DNA of 64,000 nt from Flavobacterium sp. I3-2. GTDB lineage: Bacteria > Bacteroidota > Bacteroidia > Flavobacteriales > Flavobacteriaceae. The notes under the pieces were generated by a model that saw only the letters and a program-made list of their open reading frames with translations, did not search any database and was not told where the DNA came from. The stretch lies in NCBI RefSeq assembly GCF_013389595.1, contig NZ_CP058306.1:1798001-1862000 (forward strand). Reading direction: 5' to 3'. Both the position numbers and the translations under genes were made by a program. Positions 17,816 through 27,756 of this stretch are shown piece by piece (the stretch's first letter is position 1; each line of letters starts with the position of its first letter).

Positions 17816-17823
17816 TATTTTTG
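17816..17823 (+). promoter_or_regulatory. putative leuS promoter, -7 element
   Basis: TATTTTTG, 83 nt before the leuS ATG. No TTG at -33 spacing. Predicted leader of about 75 nt, in which I see no attenuator hairpin. Confidence 0.4.
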
Positions 17824-17906
17824 TGATTAATTTTGATGATGAAATCTTGTTTTTCGAATTCAAAACATTGAATTTAAGTTAATTAAGGTAAATTGTACGC
17901 TTAAAA

Positions 17907-20738
17907 ATGAAATATAATCCGAACGAAATCGAGGCCAAATGGCAAAAATATTGGAACGAAAACCAAACGTTTAAAGCAAAAAACGATTCTGATAAACCTA
18001 AATATTATATTCTTGATATGTTTCCTTATCCGTCAGGAGCAGGGTTACACGTAGGGCATCCACTTGGTTATATAGCTTCGGATATTTATGCACGTTTTAA
18101 ACGTCATCAAGGTTTTAATGTTTTACATCCGCAAGGTTACGATTCATTTGGTTTACCTGCCGAACAATATGCGATTCAAACAGGTCAACATCCTGCGATT
18201 ACTACCGAAACAAATATCAATAGATATAGAGAGCAATTAGATAAAATTGGTTTCTCATTTGATTGGAGTAGAGAAGTGCGTACTTCAACTCCTGAATATT
18301 ACAAACACACCCAATGGATTTTTATTCAATTGTTCAATTCTTGGTATAATAAGGTTACTGATAAAGCTGAAAGTATTTGCACGTTAATCGATATTTTTTC
18401 GAAAGAAGGAAATGTAAATGTGCAAGCTGTTTGTGACGATAATATTGCAGTTTTCACAGCAGACCAATGGAATGCTTTTTCTGGAGATGAACAAGAAAAA
18501 ATCTTATTACAATATAGATTAACCTATTTAGCAGAAACAGAAGTAAACTGGTGTCCGGCTTTAGGTACTGTTTTGGCTAATGACGAAATTATAAACGGAG
18601 TTTCTGAACGTGGCGGTCATCCAGTGATTCGTAAAAAAATGACACAATGGTCGATGCGTATTTCTGCTTATGCAGAACGTTTACTTCAAGGTTTAGATGC
18701 GATCGATTGGTCAGAATCTATTAAAGAGTCGCAACGTAACTGGATTGGAAAATCTGTAGGTGCATCTGTAACTTTTAAATTAAAAGAAGCAGAAGAAACG
18801 ATTGAAGTTTTTACTACACGTCCTGATACAATTTTCGGAGTAACCTTTATGACTTTAGCACCAGAACACGATTTGGTTTCTAAAATTACAACTCCAGAAC
18901 AAAAAGAAGCTGTTGATGATTATGTGTTAGCAACTGCAAAAAGAAGTGAACGCGAACGTATGGCTGATGTTAAAACAATTTCTGGTGTTTTCACAGGTGC
19001 TTATGCAGAACATCCGTTTACAAAAGAACCAATTCCGGTTTGGATTGGTGATTACGTTTTAGCTGGTTACGGAACTGGTGCTGTTATGGCTGTTCCATGT
19101 GGCGATGAGCGTGATTATGCTTTTGCAAATTTCTTTAAAGGAAAAGAAGGAATGCCAGAGATTAAAAATATATTTAATCAAGATATTTCTGAAGCTGCTT
19201 ACGGAGAAAAATCTGGTTTTGAATTAGTGAATTCTGATTTCTTAAACGGATTAGATTATAAAGAAGGAACTAAAAAAGTTATCGAGCAACTTGAAGCGAT
19301 CGCAGCTGGAAAAGCAAAAGTAAATTACCGTTTACGTGATGCTGTTTTCTCTCGCCAACGTTATTGGGGAGAACCGTTCCCTGTTTATTATGTGAACGGA
19401 TTACCAAAAATGATTGACGCAAAACATTTACCAATTGCTTTACCTGAAGTTGAAAAATACTTACCAACAGAAGATGGACAACCACCTTTAGGTAATGCTT
19501 CGGTTTGGGCTTGGGATACTGTTAATAATAAGGTTGTGGATAACGCTTTAATAAATAACGAAACTATTTTTCCGTTAGAATTGAATACAATGCCAGGTTG
19601 GGCTGGTTCTTCTTGGTATTGGTTACGTTATATGGATGCTGATAACGAGGCGGACTTTGCTTCTCAAGAAGCGTTGAATTATTGGGAAAGTGTTGACTTA
19701 TATATAGGAGGAAGCGAGCACGCAACAGGTCACTTATTGTATGCACGTTTTTGGAATAAGTTCTTAAAAGACCGTGGATATATTAAAGCTGAAGAGCCTT
19801 TCAAAAAATTAATCAACCAAGGAATGATTTTGGGAACTTCTGCTTTTGTTTATCGTATTGATGGAACGAATACTTTTGTTTCTAAAGGAAAAATTGGAGA
19901 ATATAAAGTGCAACCAATTCATGCCGATGTTTCTTTAGTGAATAATTCTTCTGAATTAGATGTTGATGGATTTAAAGCTTGGCGTCCTGATTTTGCAAAT
20001 GCTGAATTTATTTTAGAAGATTCAGGTAAATACATTGTAGGACATGAAGTAGAAAAAATGTCTAAATCTAAATTCAATGTAGTTAATCCTGACGAGATTA
20101 GTGAAGAATACGGAGCAGATACCTTACGTTTGTACGAAATGTTCTTAGGCCCGTTAGAGCAAGCTAAACCTTGGAATACTGCTGGAATTACTGGAGTTTC
20201 TGGTTTCTTGAAAAAACTTTGGAGATTGTATGCAGATGATAATGGTGTAATTGTAACAGACGAAGAGCCTACAAAAGACATGTATAAATCGTTACATAAA
20301 ACCATCAAAAAAGTAACTGAAGATATTGAGAATTTCTCTTTCAATACATCGGTTTCTCAATTTATGATTTGTGTAAATGAATTGTCGCAACAAAAATGTC
20401 ATCATGAAGCAATTTTAGAGCCATTGGCAATTTTGGTTTCGCCTTATGCGCCACATATTGCCGAAGAGCTTTGGACTTTGCTAGGTAACGAAGGCTCGAT
20501 TTCAGATGTTGCTTTCCCAAAATTTGAGGCTTCTTATTTGGTAGAAAGTTCAAAAGAATATCCGGTTTCATTTAATGGTAAGATGCGTTTTAAAATTGAA
20601 TTGCCTTTAGATTTAACAGCAGAGCAAATTCAAGAAATCATCATGAATGATGAAAGAACCATTGCGCAGTTAGATGGTAAAGAGCCTAAAAAGATTATTA
20701 TCGTTCCAGGAAAGATTATTAACATCGCTGGATTTTAA
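17907..20738 (+). CDS. leuS: leucine--tRNA ligase
   Basis: Class Ia synthetase charging tRNA-Leu (943 residues; E. coli LeuRS is 860). The HIGH-type motif is HVGH at 48-51 and KMSKS is at 717-721. The CP1 editing domain is present, with the conserved TTRPDTIFG block and GTGAVMAVP. The extra length is explained by insertions near residues 150-205 (before NWCPALG) and about 650-710 (just before KMSKS), a pattern seen in this phylum. Followed by its own terminator. Confidence 0.98.
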   Translation: MKYNPNEIEAKWQKYWNENQTFKAKNDSDKPKYYILDMFPYPSGAGLHVGHPLGYIASDIYARFKRHQGFNVLHPQGYDSFGLPAEQYAIQTGQHPAITTETNINRYREQLDKIGFSFDWSREVRTSTPEYYKHTQWIFIQLFNSWYNKVTDKAESICTLIDIFSKEGNVNVQAVCDDNIAVFTADQWNAFSGDEQEKILLQYRLTYLAETEVNWCPALGTVLANDEIINGVSERGGHPVIRKKMTQWSMRISAYAERLLQGLDAIDWSESIKESQRNWIGKSVGASVTFKLKEAEETIEVFTTRPDTIFGVTFMTLAPEHDLVSKITTPEQKEAVDDYVLATAKRSERERMADVKTISGVFTGAYAEHPFTKEPIPVWIGDYVLAGYGTGAVMAVPCGDERDYAFANFFKGKEGMPEIKNIFNQDISEAAYGEKSGFELVNSDFLNGLDYKEGTKKVIEQLEAIAAGKAKVNYRLRDAVFSRQRYWGEPFPVYYVNGLPKMIDAKHLPIALPEVEKYLPTEDGQPPLGNASVWAWDTVNNKVVDNALINNETIFPLELNTMPGWAGSSWYWLRYMDADNEADFASQEALNYWESVDLYIGGSEHATGHLLYARFWNKFLKDRGYIKAEEPFKKLINQGMILGTSAFVYRIDGTNTFVSKGKIGEYKVQPIHADVSLVNNSSELDVDGFKAWRPDFANAEFILEDSGKYIVGHEVEKMSKSKFNVVNPDEISEEYGADTLRLYEMFLGPLEQAKPWNTAGITGVSGFLKKLWRLYADDNGVIVTDEEPTKDMYKSLHKTIKKVTEDIENFSFNTSVSQFMICVNELSQQKCHHEAILEPLAILVSPYAPHIAEELWTLLGNEGSISDVAFPKFEASYLVESSKEYPVSFNGKMRFKIELPLDLTAEQIQEIIMNDERTIAQLDGKEPKKIIIVPGKIINIAGF

Positions 20739-20742
20739 ATAC

Positions 20743-20776
20743 AAAAACGTCTTCAAATTCTGAAGGCGTTTTTTTT
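20743..20776 (+). terminator. leuS terminator
   Basis: 13-bp stem (20743-20755 with 20761-20773, one G-U pair), AATTC loop, then a run of Ts, beginning 4 nt after the leuS stop. Confidence 0.85.
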
Positions 20777-20793
20777 GTACATTTAAAATAAAA

Positions 20794-21318
20794 ATGGAAA
20801 AGAATTTTGAACATGTAAAAGGAACATTTGAATATTTGTTGACCGTTCCCAATTTGGTTTATTATTTTATCGCGTTTATGACGATTCTTATGATTATGGT
20901 TGTTTTGGAAATGAATCGAATCGAACGATTTTTTCGAAATAAGTCGGCGCAAATTTATGATGTACATGTAAATGAGATGGATAATTTTCCTGGCTTTAAA
21001 GGTTGGTACAATAAATGGAATGCACGCATTGCTTATGCCTTTTTTGCATCTATTTTTGGTTCGGCTTTTTTGGCTTTCAGAGGAAGATATTTTGATCGTG
21101 GTTTGTCCTTATCTTTTTTTGTAATTTCATTTGTTGGCATGTTGTCGATGTTTTGCTTATTGACTTTTGTTTTTTATTTGCAACAAAATTATGCACCACG
21201 ATTTGTAAATAAATTTTCTGCTTTTTTGTATTTGGTTTTTCTGATTTTACTTTTAGTTGGATTGTTGTATTTTACATACTATTCAGATTTCGGTCAATCT
21301 ATAATTTATTATAACTAA
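20794..21318 (+). CDS. hypothetical four-helix membrane protein
   Basis: 174 residues, no recognised family. Four hydrophobic segments at about 19-40, 75-95, 105-130 and 145-165, with a polar stretch between the first two (MNRIERFFRNK... DNFPGFKGWYNKWN). The N-terminus lacks a cleavable signal. It has a weak TACATTTA box at 20777-20784 and its own terminator, so it is probably a single-gene unit. The coding frame is convincing from its even hydrophobic pattern and signals, but the function is unknown. Confidence 0.65.
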   Translation: MEKNFEHVKGTFEYLLTVPNLVYYFIAFMTILMIMVVLEMNRIERFFRNKSAQIYDVHVNEMDNFPGFKGWYNKWNARIAYAFFASIFGSAFLAFRGRYFDRGLSLSFFVISFVGMLSMFCLLTFVFYLQQNYAPRFVNKFSAFLYLVFLILLLVGLLYFTYYSDFGQSIIYYN

Positions 21319-21349
21319 AAAGCACTTTCTGGAAATGAAAGTGCTTTTT
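21317..21349. terminator. bidirectional terminator between convergent genes
   Basis: Perfect 13-bp stem (21317-21329 with 21337-21349) with A5 and T5 edges and a 7-nt loop. Confidence 0.88.
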
Positions 21350-21350
21350 G

Positions 21351-21740
21351 TTATTTTGTTAAACGAACGATAAATGCTTCAGGATAGTTTTTTTGTAATT
21401 TTTTTAAATTTCGTTCGGCATCAATTTTATTTCTGTAATTTCCAACGATTAATTTATATTTAGGTTCTGCATAAATTATTGTGGCAACAATGTCAGGAAA
21501 ATTGTTTTTAAACTCATGAAATTTATTTTCAGTTTCTGTTTTGTCACTGTGGAAAAGTTGAATTGAAAAATTTTTATAAATTGAAAAAGAATTGTTAACA
21601 GAGTTTTTTTCTTTAACAAGTTTTTCAAAGTTATTATCTTGAATTAGTTGAAATTGACTGCTTTGAGCATTTGAGTTATTAACATTAAGAAATGTTAAAA
21701 TTATAATAAAATATGGTAATTGATTTCTTAAATTCTTCAT
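21351..21740 (-). CDS. SPOR domain-containing exported protein
   Basis: 129 residues. I take the Met at 21740 (MKNLRNQLPYFIIIL) as the start: it begins a proper signal peptide ending near NNSNAQ, and a promoter box lies between it and the more upstream frame opening. Residues 55-129 form a SPOR module (NFSIQLFHS... KYKLIVGNYRNKIDAERNLKKLQ... AFIVRL), a domain that binds denuded septal peptidoglycan glycan strands. Probably periplasmic. Confidence 0.8.
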   Translation of the reverse strand: MKNLRNQLPYFIIILTFLNVNNSNAQSSQFQLIQDNNFEKLVKEKNSVNNSFSIYKNFSIQLFHSDKTETENKFHEFKNNFPDIVATIIYAEPKYKLIVGNYRNKIDAERNLKKLQKNYPEAFIVRLTK

Positions 21741-21758
21741 AATGAATACGATTTGGTA

Positions 21759-21791
21759 CAAAATTACAATTTCTTTAAAAATAATGAACAA
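21759..21791 (-). promoter_or_regulatory. putative promoter of the SPOR gene
   Basis: TAATTTTG (complement of 21759-21766) with TTG (complement of 21789-21791) 22 nt upstream. It leaves an approximately 12-nt leader to the ATG at 21740 and excludes the longer frame. Confidence 0.55.
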
Positions 21792-21842
21792 TTTCTGTTA
21801 TTTAGAACAGTTATAAATTACAATTTATAGTAAATGAGGTTT

Positions 21843-21871
21843 TTGTTAGTGCGTGTTATGTTGTATTTTTG
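21843..21871 (+). promoter_or_regulatory. promoter of the act-cox respiratory operon
   Basis: TTG at 21843-21845, 18 nt, then TATTTTTG at 21864-21871: a full Bacteroidota promoter. The leader to the actA ATG is about 80 nt. The upstream open frame starting at 21869 would begin inside this box, so it is not the real start. Confidence 0.72.
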
Positions 21872-21958
21872 TCGGAGTTTATAAATAAAAGGTGTAAAAG
21901 AGTCTGTTGTTTTAATAGGAATTTTAAACCAAAATTAGTTGATAATCATTTTTTAACT

Positions 21959-23233
21959 ATGAAAAAAGTGGGTAACCATAATTCGTTTTCAAGGATTTTT
22001 TTCTTGTGTTTAGCATTTATGCTAACTTTTTCTACGTTGTCTTTTGCGCAAGATGCTGCAAAGGGTAAAGAATTATTTAATTCAAATTGTGCGGCTTGTC
22101 ACAAGTTGGATGCGGCTTCAACAGGACCTGCTTTGCGTGGTGTTGCTGAAAGACATTCGACTGAATGGCTTCATAAATGGATTAAAGATAGTTCAGGATT
22201 AATTAAATCAGGTGACGCTGCTGCTGTCAAGGTTTTCAATGAGTGGAAGAATGTTCCTATGAACTCATTCCCAAATTTATCTGATGAAGATATCGATAAT
22301 ATTATTGCGTATACTTCAACGGTTAAAGAAGCTCCGAAAGCTGGAGGTCCTGGAGATAATACAGGTCAAGCTGCTTCGGCTGATGCTGGTGTTTCTAATA
22401 TGGTAATATTAATTGCATTGGCTGTAGTTTTAGCAATGCTTGTAATTATGCTTTTATTAGTTAAGAAGGTATTAGCAAAAGTTGTTGAGAAAAATGGTTT
22501 AACGGTTCAAGAACAAAAAAGTTTGCCAATTTGGAAAGCTTTTGTTAAAAATCAATTTGCAGTAATTGTTTCTGTAATTATGTTGATTTTAGTTGGTTCT
22601 TATTTTGCATTCGGATTTATGATGCAAATTGGAGTTGATAAAGGTTACGAGCCAATTCAACCAATTCACTTCTCTCACAAAATTCACGTTGGAGAAAACG
22701 GAATCGATTGTAAATATTGTCACTCTTCAGCTCGTACAAGTAAAACATCTGGAATTCCATCATTGAATGTTTGTATGAACTGTCACAAAAATATTAATGA
22801 ATTTACAGGTCATCCAGATTCAACTTATGTTGAGTACAGTAGAGAATACTACACTGCAGAAATTCAGAAGATTTATGATGCAGTAGGATGGGATCCAATT
22901 GCTCAAGAATATACAGGAGAAGAGAAACCAGTTAAATGGGTTCGTATTCATAACTTACCTGATTTCGTATATTTCAATCACTCTCAACACGTTTCTGTTG
23001 CAGGTTTAGAATGTCAAACATGTCACGGACCAGTTGAAGAAATGGAAGTGATGAGACAACATTCTCCATTAACAATGGGATGGTGTATTAACTGTCACCG
23101 TGAGACGGATGTTAAAATTAAAGACAACGCTTACTATGCGAAAATTCACGAAGAATTATCTAAAAAGTACGGTGTAGAGAAATTGACAGCTGCTCAAATG
23201 GGTGGAACAGAATGTGGTAAATGTCACTATTAA
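21959..23233 (+). CDS. actA: alternative complex III subunit ActA, hexaheme cytochrome c
   Basis: Part of the quinol:cytochrome c oxidoreductase ACIII, which replaces the bc1 complex. 424 residues from the ATG at 21959, with a signal peptide (cleavage near SFAQ, about 30). CXXCH motifs start at 44, 251, 272, 352, 376 and 419. The first belongs to an N-terminal class I cytochrome c domain (Met101 a possible ligand); the other five form the pentaheme ActA domain. Two TM helices (147-172 and 198-222) connect them, so both heme domains are periplasmic. First gene of actABCDEF-coxBA. Confidence 0.93.
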   Translation: MKKVGNHNSFSRIFFLCLAFMLTFSTLSFAQDAAKGKELFNSNCAACHKLDAASTGPALRGVAERHSTEWLHKWIKDSSGLIKSGDAAAVKVFNEWKNVPMNSFPNLSDEDIDNIIAYTSTVKEAPKAGGPGDNTGQAASADAGVSNMVILIALAVVLAMLVIMLLLVKKVLAKVVEKNGLTVQEQKSLPIWKAFVKNQFAVIVSVIMLILVGSYFAFGFMMQIGVDKGYEPIQPIHFSHKIHVGENGIDCKYCHSSARTSKTSGIPSLNVCMNCHKNINEFTGHPDSTYVEYSREYYTAEIQKIYDAVGWDPIAQEYTGEEKPVKWVRIHNLPDFVYFNHSQHVSVAGLECQTCHGPVEEMEVMRQHSPLTMGWCINCHRETDVKIKDNAYYAKIHEELSKKYGVEKLTAAQMGGTECGKCHY

Positions 23234-23263
23234 AAATAATTTAAGAAGCTAATATATATAACA

Positions 23264-26200
23264 ATGGCATCAAACAAAAAATACTGGAAAAGTGTTGAGG
23301 AGCTTAACGAGAACAGTTCTATTGTTGATAAGCTGAGAAACAATGAGTTTGTTGAAGAGATTCCTACTGAAGAGTTTCTTGGTGATAAAAACACCTTGTC
23401 TTCGTCTTCAACTACTCGTCGAGACTTTTTGAAATACGTTGGTTTTTCAACGGCAGCTGCATCATTAGCTGCTTGTGAGGGTCCTTTGAAAAAATCGATT
23501 CCTTACGTGTTGCAACCAGAAGAAATCATTCCTGGTGTGGCAGATTATTATGCTACCACTATTGCTGATGGATTTGATTTTACTAATATTTTAATTAAAT
23601 CACGCGAAGGACGTCCTATTAAAGTTGTTAATAATAATGAAGAAGGAGCTTTAACTGGCGCAAATGCAAGAGTGCATGCTTCTGTATTATCATTATATGA
23701 TAGCTTACGTCTTAAGCAACCAAAAATTGAAGGTAAAGCTGCTTCATGGTCAGAAGTTGATTCTAAAATCAAAGCGAGTTTAGAAGAAGCTAAAGCTGCA
23801 GGAAGTAAAATCGTTGTGTTAACAAATACAATGGCTTCTCCGTCAACTAATAAATTAATGTCTGAATTAAATGCAGCTTACCCAACATTACAACATGTTG
23901 TTTATGATGCAGTTTCTTCAGATGCTGCTCTAGATGCTTTCCAACAAGCTTACGGAGAAAGAGCATTAGCTGATTACGATTTCGGAAAAGCTGATGTAAT
24001 TGTTTCTGTAGGTGCTGATTTCTTAGGAGATTGGCAAGGTGGAGGATACGATGCTGCTTATGCAAAAGGTCGTGTTCCTAAAAACGGAAAAATGTCTAAA
24101 CACATTCAGTTCGAAGCTAATATGTCGTTAGCTGGAGCGAATGCTGATAAACGAGTTCCAATGACTGTTGCTGATCAAAAATTAGCATTAGTTAAATTAT
24201 ATAGCTTAGTTACTGGTTCTACTGTTTCTGTTGCTGCAACAGCTGCTGATGCAGAAGTGGTAAAAGCTGCACAACAATTAAAAGCTGCTGGTTCTGCTGG
24301 TGTTTTAGTTTCAGGAATTGATGATGTAAATGCTCAATTACTTGTATTCGCAATCAATCAAGCATTAGGATCTGCTGCTTTCAATCCTGCACAACCAAAA
24401 TATGTTCGTGGAGGTAATAATAAAGAGGTTGCTCAATTAGTAAAAGATATGAATGCTGGTTCAGTTCATACATTAATTATGTCTGGAGTTAATCCTGCTT
24501 ATACTTTAGCTGATGCTGCTGCTTTCTTAGAAGGATTGAAAAAAGTAAAACTATCTGCTACATATACTTTAAGAGAAGATGAAACTGCAGCGGCTACAAC
24601 AATTGCTGCTTCTACAACTCATTACTTAGAGTCTTGGGGAGATGTTCAAATGAAAAAAGGACATTACTCGGTTACACAACCTACAATTCGTCCTTTATTC
24701 AATTCTAAACAAATTCAAGAAGGTATGCTTTCTTGGTTAGGAAAAACAGAATCTTACTACGATTATTTAAGAGCTGTTGGAACTGGAATTGCTACAGGAA
24801 CTACTTGGAATAAATTAGTACATAATGGATTCTATACATTCGAAGCTACTGGTAATTCAACTGCTTCTGCTGATTTCTCAACGGCTGCTTCTCAATTAGC
24901 TGCTGCTAAAAAAGGAGCTGGTTTTGAATTGGTATTGTATACAAAAACAGGAATGGGTGATGGTCAACAATCTAATAACCCATGGTTACAAGAATTCCCT
25001 GACCCATTAACTCGTGTTTCTTGGGATAACTATGCAACTGTTTCTCGTGCTGATGCAGAAGAATTAGGATTAGAAAACTGGTTTGTTGCAAACGGTGGTA
25101 TGAATGGACGTTATATTTCTATTAAATTAGGAGATAAAGTTTTAGAAAATGTACCAGTTGTTGTTCAGCCAGGTCAAGCAAAAGGAACTATCGGTTTAGC
25201 TTTAGGATACGGGCGTAAAGCTGGTATGAAAGAAGAAATGCAGGTAGGTGTAAATGCTTATACTTTATATAAAGGATTTAATAATACTCAAGATGTTACC
25301 ATTGAAAAAACTGCAGGAGAGCATGAATTTGCTTGTATTCAGTTACAAAAAACATTAATGGGTAGAGGTGATATCTTAAAAGATACGGATTTAAAAACAT
25401 TTAATGATCAAGGAGCAGATGTATGGAATGTAAAACCTCATGTATCTTTAGATCACCAATCTGTAAAAGCATCGACTGTTGATATTTGGCAATCATTTGA
25501 TCGTACAATTGGGCATCACTTTAATTTATCTATTGACTTAAACTCTTGTACAGGATGTGGAGCTTGTGTTATCGCATGTCACGCTGAAAACAATGTTCCA
25601 GTTGTTGGTAAAACAGAAGTTAGAAAATCTCGTGATATGCACTGGTTACGTATCGATAGATATTATTCTTCAGAAGATACTTTCCAAGGTGATGTTGAAA
25701 CTAAAATGGCTGCAAGTGGTTTAATGGGATCTATCGAAACTTTCAAAGGTTTAGAAAATCCTGCTGATAACCCACAAGTTGCATTCCAACCTGTAATGTG
25801 TCAACACTGTAACCACGCACCTTGTGAAACTGTATGTCCTGTGGCTGCAACTTCTCACGGTCGTCAAGGTCAAAACCAAATGGCATACAACCGTTGTGTT
25901 GGTACTCGTTACTGTGCAAACAACTGCCCTTATAAAGTACGTCGTTTCAACTGGTTCTTATACGCTCAAAATGCTGAGTTTGATTATAACATGAATGATG
26001 ATTTAGGTCGTATGGTATTAAACCCAGATGTAAATGTACGTTCACGTGGGGTTATGGAAAAATGTTCTATGTGTATCCAAATGACTCAAGCTACAATCTT
26101 AAAAGCTAAGAGTGAAGGTAGATTGGTAAAAGCAAATGAATTTGAAGTAGCTTGTTCTGCTGCATGTTCATCTGGATCTATGGTATTTGGAGATGTTAAT

Positions 26201-26314
26201 GATAAAGAATCAGAAGTTGCTAAATTAGCACAAGATGATAGAATGTATCATTTATTAGAGCACATTGGTACACAACCAAATGTTTTCTACCACGTTAAAG
26301 TTAGAAATTCATAG
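23264..26314 (+). CDS. actB: alternative complex III subunit ActB, molybdopterin-fold/Fe-S protein
   Basis: 1016 residues. A 45-residue leader precedes a twin-arginine motif (RRDFLK, Arg52-53), the TAT-variant arrangement. It ends in a lipobox-like SLAAC with Cys71, so the mature protein is probably lipid-anchored in the periplasm. The middle part (about 90-740) is a molybdopterin-oxidoreductase fold that in ACIII carries no Mo cofactor. The C-terminal part from about 760 is a PsrB/NrfC-like module with four Cys groups (CTGCGACVIAC, CQHCNHAPCETVCP, CANNCP, CSMC plus CSAAC) for Fe-S clusters. It forms the electron path from the quinol site to the ActA/ActE hemes. Confidence 0.95.
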   Translation: MASNKKYWKSVEELNENSSIVDKLRNNEFVEEIPTEEFLGDKNTLSSSSTTRRDFLKYVGFSTAAASLAACEGPLKKSIPYVLQPEEIIPGVADYYATTIADGFDFTNILIKSREGRPIKVVNNNEEGALTGANARVHASVLSLYDSLRLKQPKIEGKAASWSEVDSKIKASLEEAKAAGSKIVVLTNTMASPSTNKLMSELNAAYPTLQHVVYDAVSSDAALDAFQQAYGERALADYDFGKADVIVSVGADFLGDWQGGGYDAAYAKGRVPKNGKMSKHIQFEANMSLAGANADKRVPMTVADQKLALVKLYSLVTGSTVSVAATAADAEVVKAAQQLKAAGSAGVLVSGIDDVNAQLLVFAINQALGSAAFNPAQPKYVRGGNNKEVAQLVKDMNAGSVHTLIMSGVNPAYTLADAAAFLEGLKKVKLSATYTLREDETAAATTIAASTTHYLESWGDVQMKKGHYSVTQPTIRPLFNSKQIQEGMLSWLGKTESYYDYLRAVGTGIATGTTWNKLVHNGFYTFEATGNSTASADFSTAASQLAAAKKGAGFELVLYTKTGMGDGQQSNNPWLQEFPDPLTRVSWDNYATVSRADAEELGLENWFVANGGMNGRYISIKLGDKVLENVPVVVQPGQAKGTIGLALGYGRKAGMKEEMQVGVNAYTLYKGFNNTQDVTIEKTAGEHEFACIQLQKTLMGRGDILKDTDLKTFNDQGADVWNVKPHVSLDHQSVKASTVDIWQSFDRTIGHHFNLSIDLNSCTGCGACVIACHAENNVPVVGKTEVRKSRDMHWLRIDRYYSSEDTFQGDVETKMAASGLMGSIETFKGLENPADNPQVAFQPVMCQHCNHAPCETVCPVAATSHGRQGQNQMAYNRCVGTRYCANNCPYKVRRFNWFLYAQNAEFDYNMNDDLGRMVLNPDVNVRSRGVMEKCSMCIQMTQATILKAKSEGRLVKANEFEVACSAACSSGSMVFGDVNDKESEVAKLAQDDRMYHLLEHIGTQPNVFYHVKVRNS

Positions 26315-26346
26315 TATATTATTAATTAGAAACATTATAAAGGATT

Positions 26347-27750
26347 ATGTCGTCACATTACGAAGCACCCATTAGAAAACCTTTAGTTCTTGGTGATAAA
26401 AGCTATCACGATGTAACTGTAGATGTGGCTAGACCTGTTGAAGGAAGAGCAAATAAACAATGGTGGATTGTTTTCTCAATCGCATTAATTGCTTTCCTTT
26501 GGGGAGTTGGCTGTGTAGCTTATACCGTTTCAACAGGTATTGGTACTTGGGGTTCAAATAAAACAGTTGGTTGGGCATGGGATATCACTAACTTCGTTTG
26601 GTGGGTAGGTATCGGTCACGCGGGTACACTTATCTCTGCCGTATTATTATTATTCAGACAAAAATGGAGAATGGCAATTAACCGTTCTGCAGAGGCAATG
26701 ACAATTTTCTCTGTATGTCAAGCGGGTATGTTCCCAGTTTTCCACATGGGACGTCCTTGGTTAGCATTCTGGGTTTTACCAATGCCAAACCAATTCGGTT
26801 CATTATGGGTTAACTTTAACTCTCCATTATTATGGGACGTATTTGCGATCTCAACATATTTATCAGTATCGTTAGTTTTCTGGTGGACTGGTTTATTACC
26901 TGATTTCGCTATGTTACGTGATAGAGCTATTTCCCCTTTTACTAAAAGAGTTTATTCTATCTTATCATTCGGATGGTCTGGTCGTGCAAAAGACTGGCAA
27001 CGTTTTGAGGAGGTTTCTTTAGTATTAGCTGGTTTAGCAACTCCACTTGTATTATCGGTACACACAATTGTATCATTTGACTTTGCTACTTCTGTTATTC
27101 CAGGATGGCATACAACAATCTTACCTCCGTATTTCGTTGCAGGAGCTATCTTCTCTGGATTTGCGATGGTAAACACTTTGTTAATCATTATGAGAAAAGT
27201 ATCTGGTCTTGAAGACTATATTACAATTCAACATATTGAGTTAATGAATATTATTGTAATGATTACTGGATCTATCGTTGGGGTAGCATATATTACAGAG
27301 TTAGTTATCGCTTGGTATTCTGGAGTAGAGTATGAGCAATATGCTTTCTTAAACCGTGCTACAGGACCTTACTGGTGGTCATACTGGTTAATGATGACTT
27401 GTAACGTAATTTCTCCACAGGTAATGTGGTTCAAGAAAATTAGAACAAGTATCATGGCATCTTTTATTATTTCGTTAGTAGTAAACGTAGGTATGTGGTT
27501 TGAGCGTTTCGTAATTATCGTAACTTCATTACACCGTGACTACTTGCCATCATCTTGGACAATGTTCTCACCAACATTTGTAGATGCAGGTTTCTACATC
27601 GGAACAATCGGATTCTTCTTTGTATTATTCTTATTATACGCTAGAAGCTTCCCAGTAATTGCTCAAGCAGAGGTTAAAACTATTTTAAAATCTTCTGGAG
27701 ACAATTTCAAAAGAGCTAGAGAAAACGGGAACCATTCACATAATCATTAA
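26347..27750 (+). CDS. actC: alternative complex III subunit ActC, NrfD/PsrC-like quinol-binding membrane protein
   Basis: 467 residues, about ten TM helices, no signal peptide. NrfD family segments are present (WWVGIGHAGTLISAVLLL, PVFHMGRPWLAFWVLP). In ACIII this subunit holds the quinol oxidation site and is thought to take part in proton movement. The C-terminus ends in a His/Asn-rich tail (NHSHNH). It is homologous to ActF further down the operon. Spacing to ActD is 6 nt. Confidence 0.94.
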   Translation: MSSHYEAPIRKPLVLGDKSYHDVTVDVARPVEGRANKQWWIVFSIALIAFLWGVGCVAYTVSTGIGTWGSNKTVGWAWDITNFVWWVGIGHAGTLISAVLLLFRQKWRMAINRSAEAMTIFSVCQAGMFPVFHMGRPWLAFWVLPMPNQFGSLWVNFNSPLLWDVFAISTYLSVSLVFWWTGLLPDFAMLRDRAISPFTKRVYSILSFGWSGRAKDWQRFEEVSLVLAGLATPLVLSVHTIVSFDFATSVIPGWHTTILPPYFVAGAIFSGFAMVNTLLIIMRKVSGLEDYITIQHIELMNIIVMITGSIVGVAYITELVIAWYSGVEYEQYAFLNRATGPYWWSYWLMMTCNVISPQVMWFKKIRTSIMASFIISLVVNVGMWFERFVIIVTSLHRDYLPSSWTMFSPTFVDAGFYIGTIGFFFVLFLLYARSFPVIAQAEVKTILKSSGDNFKRARENGNHSHNH

Positions 27751-27756
27751 TAAATT

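Noticed and set aside
21869..21958. 30-codon N-terminal extension of actA
   Set aside because: It begins inside the -7 promoter box and precedes a complete signal peptide starting at 21959.
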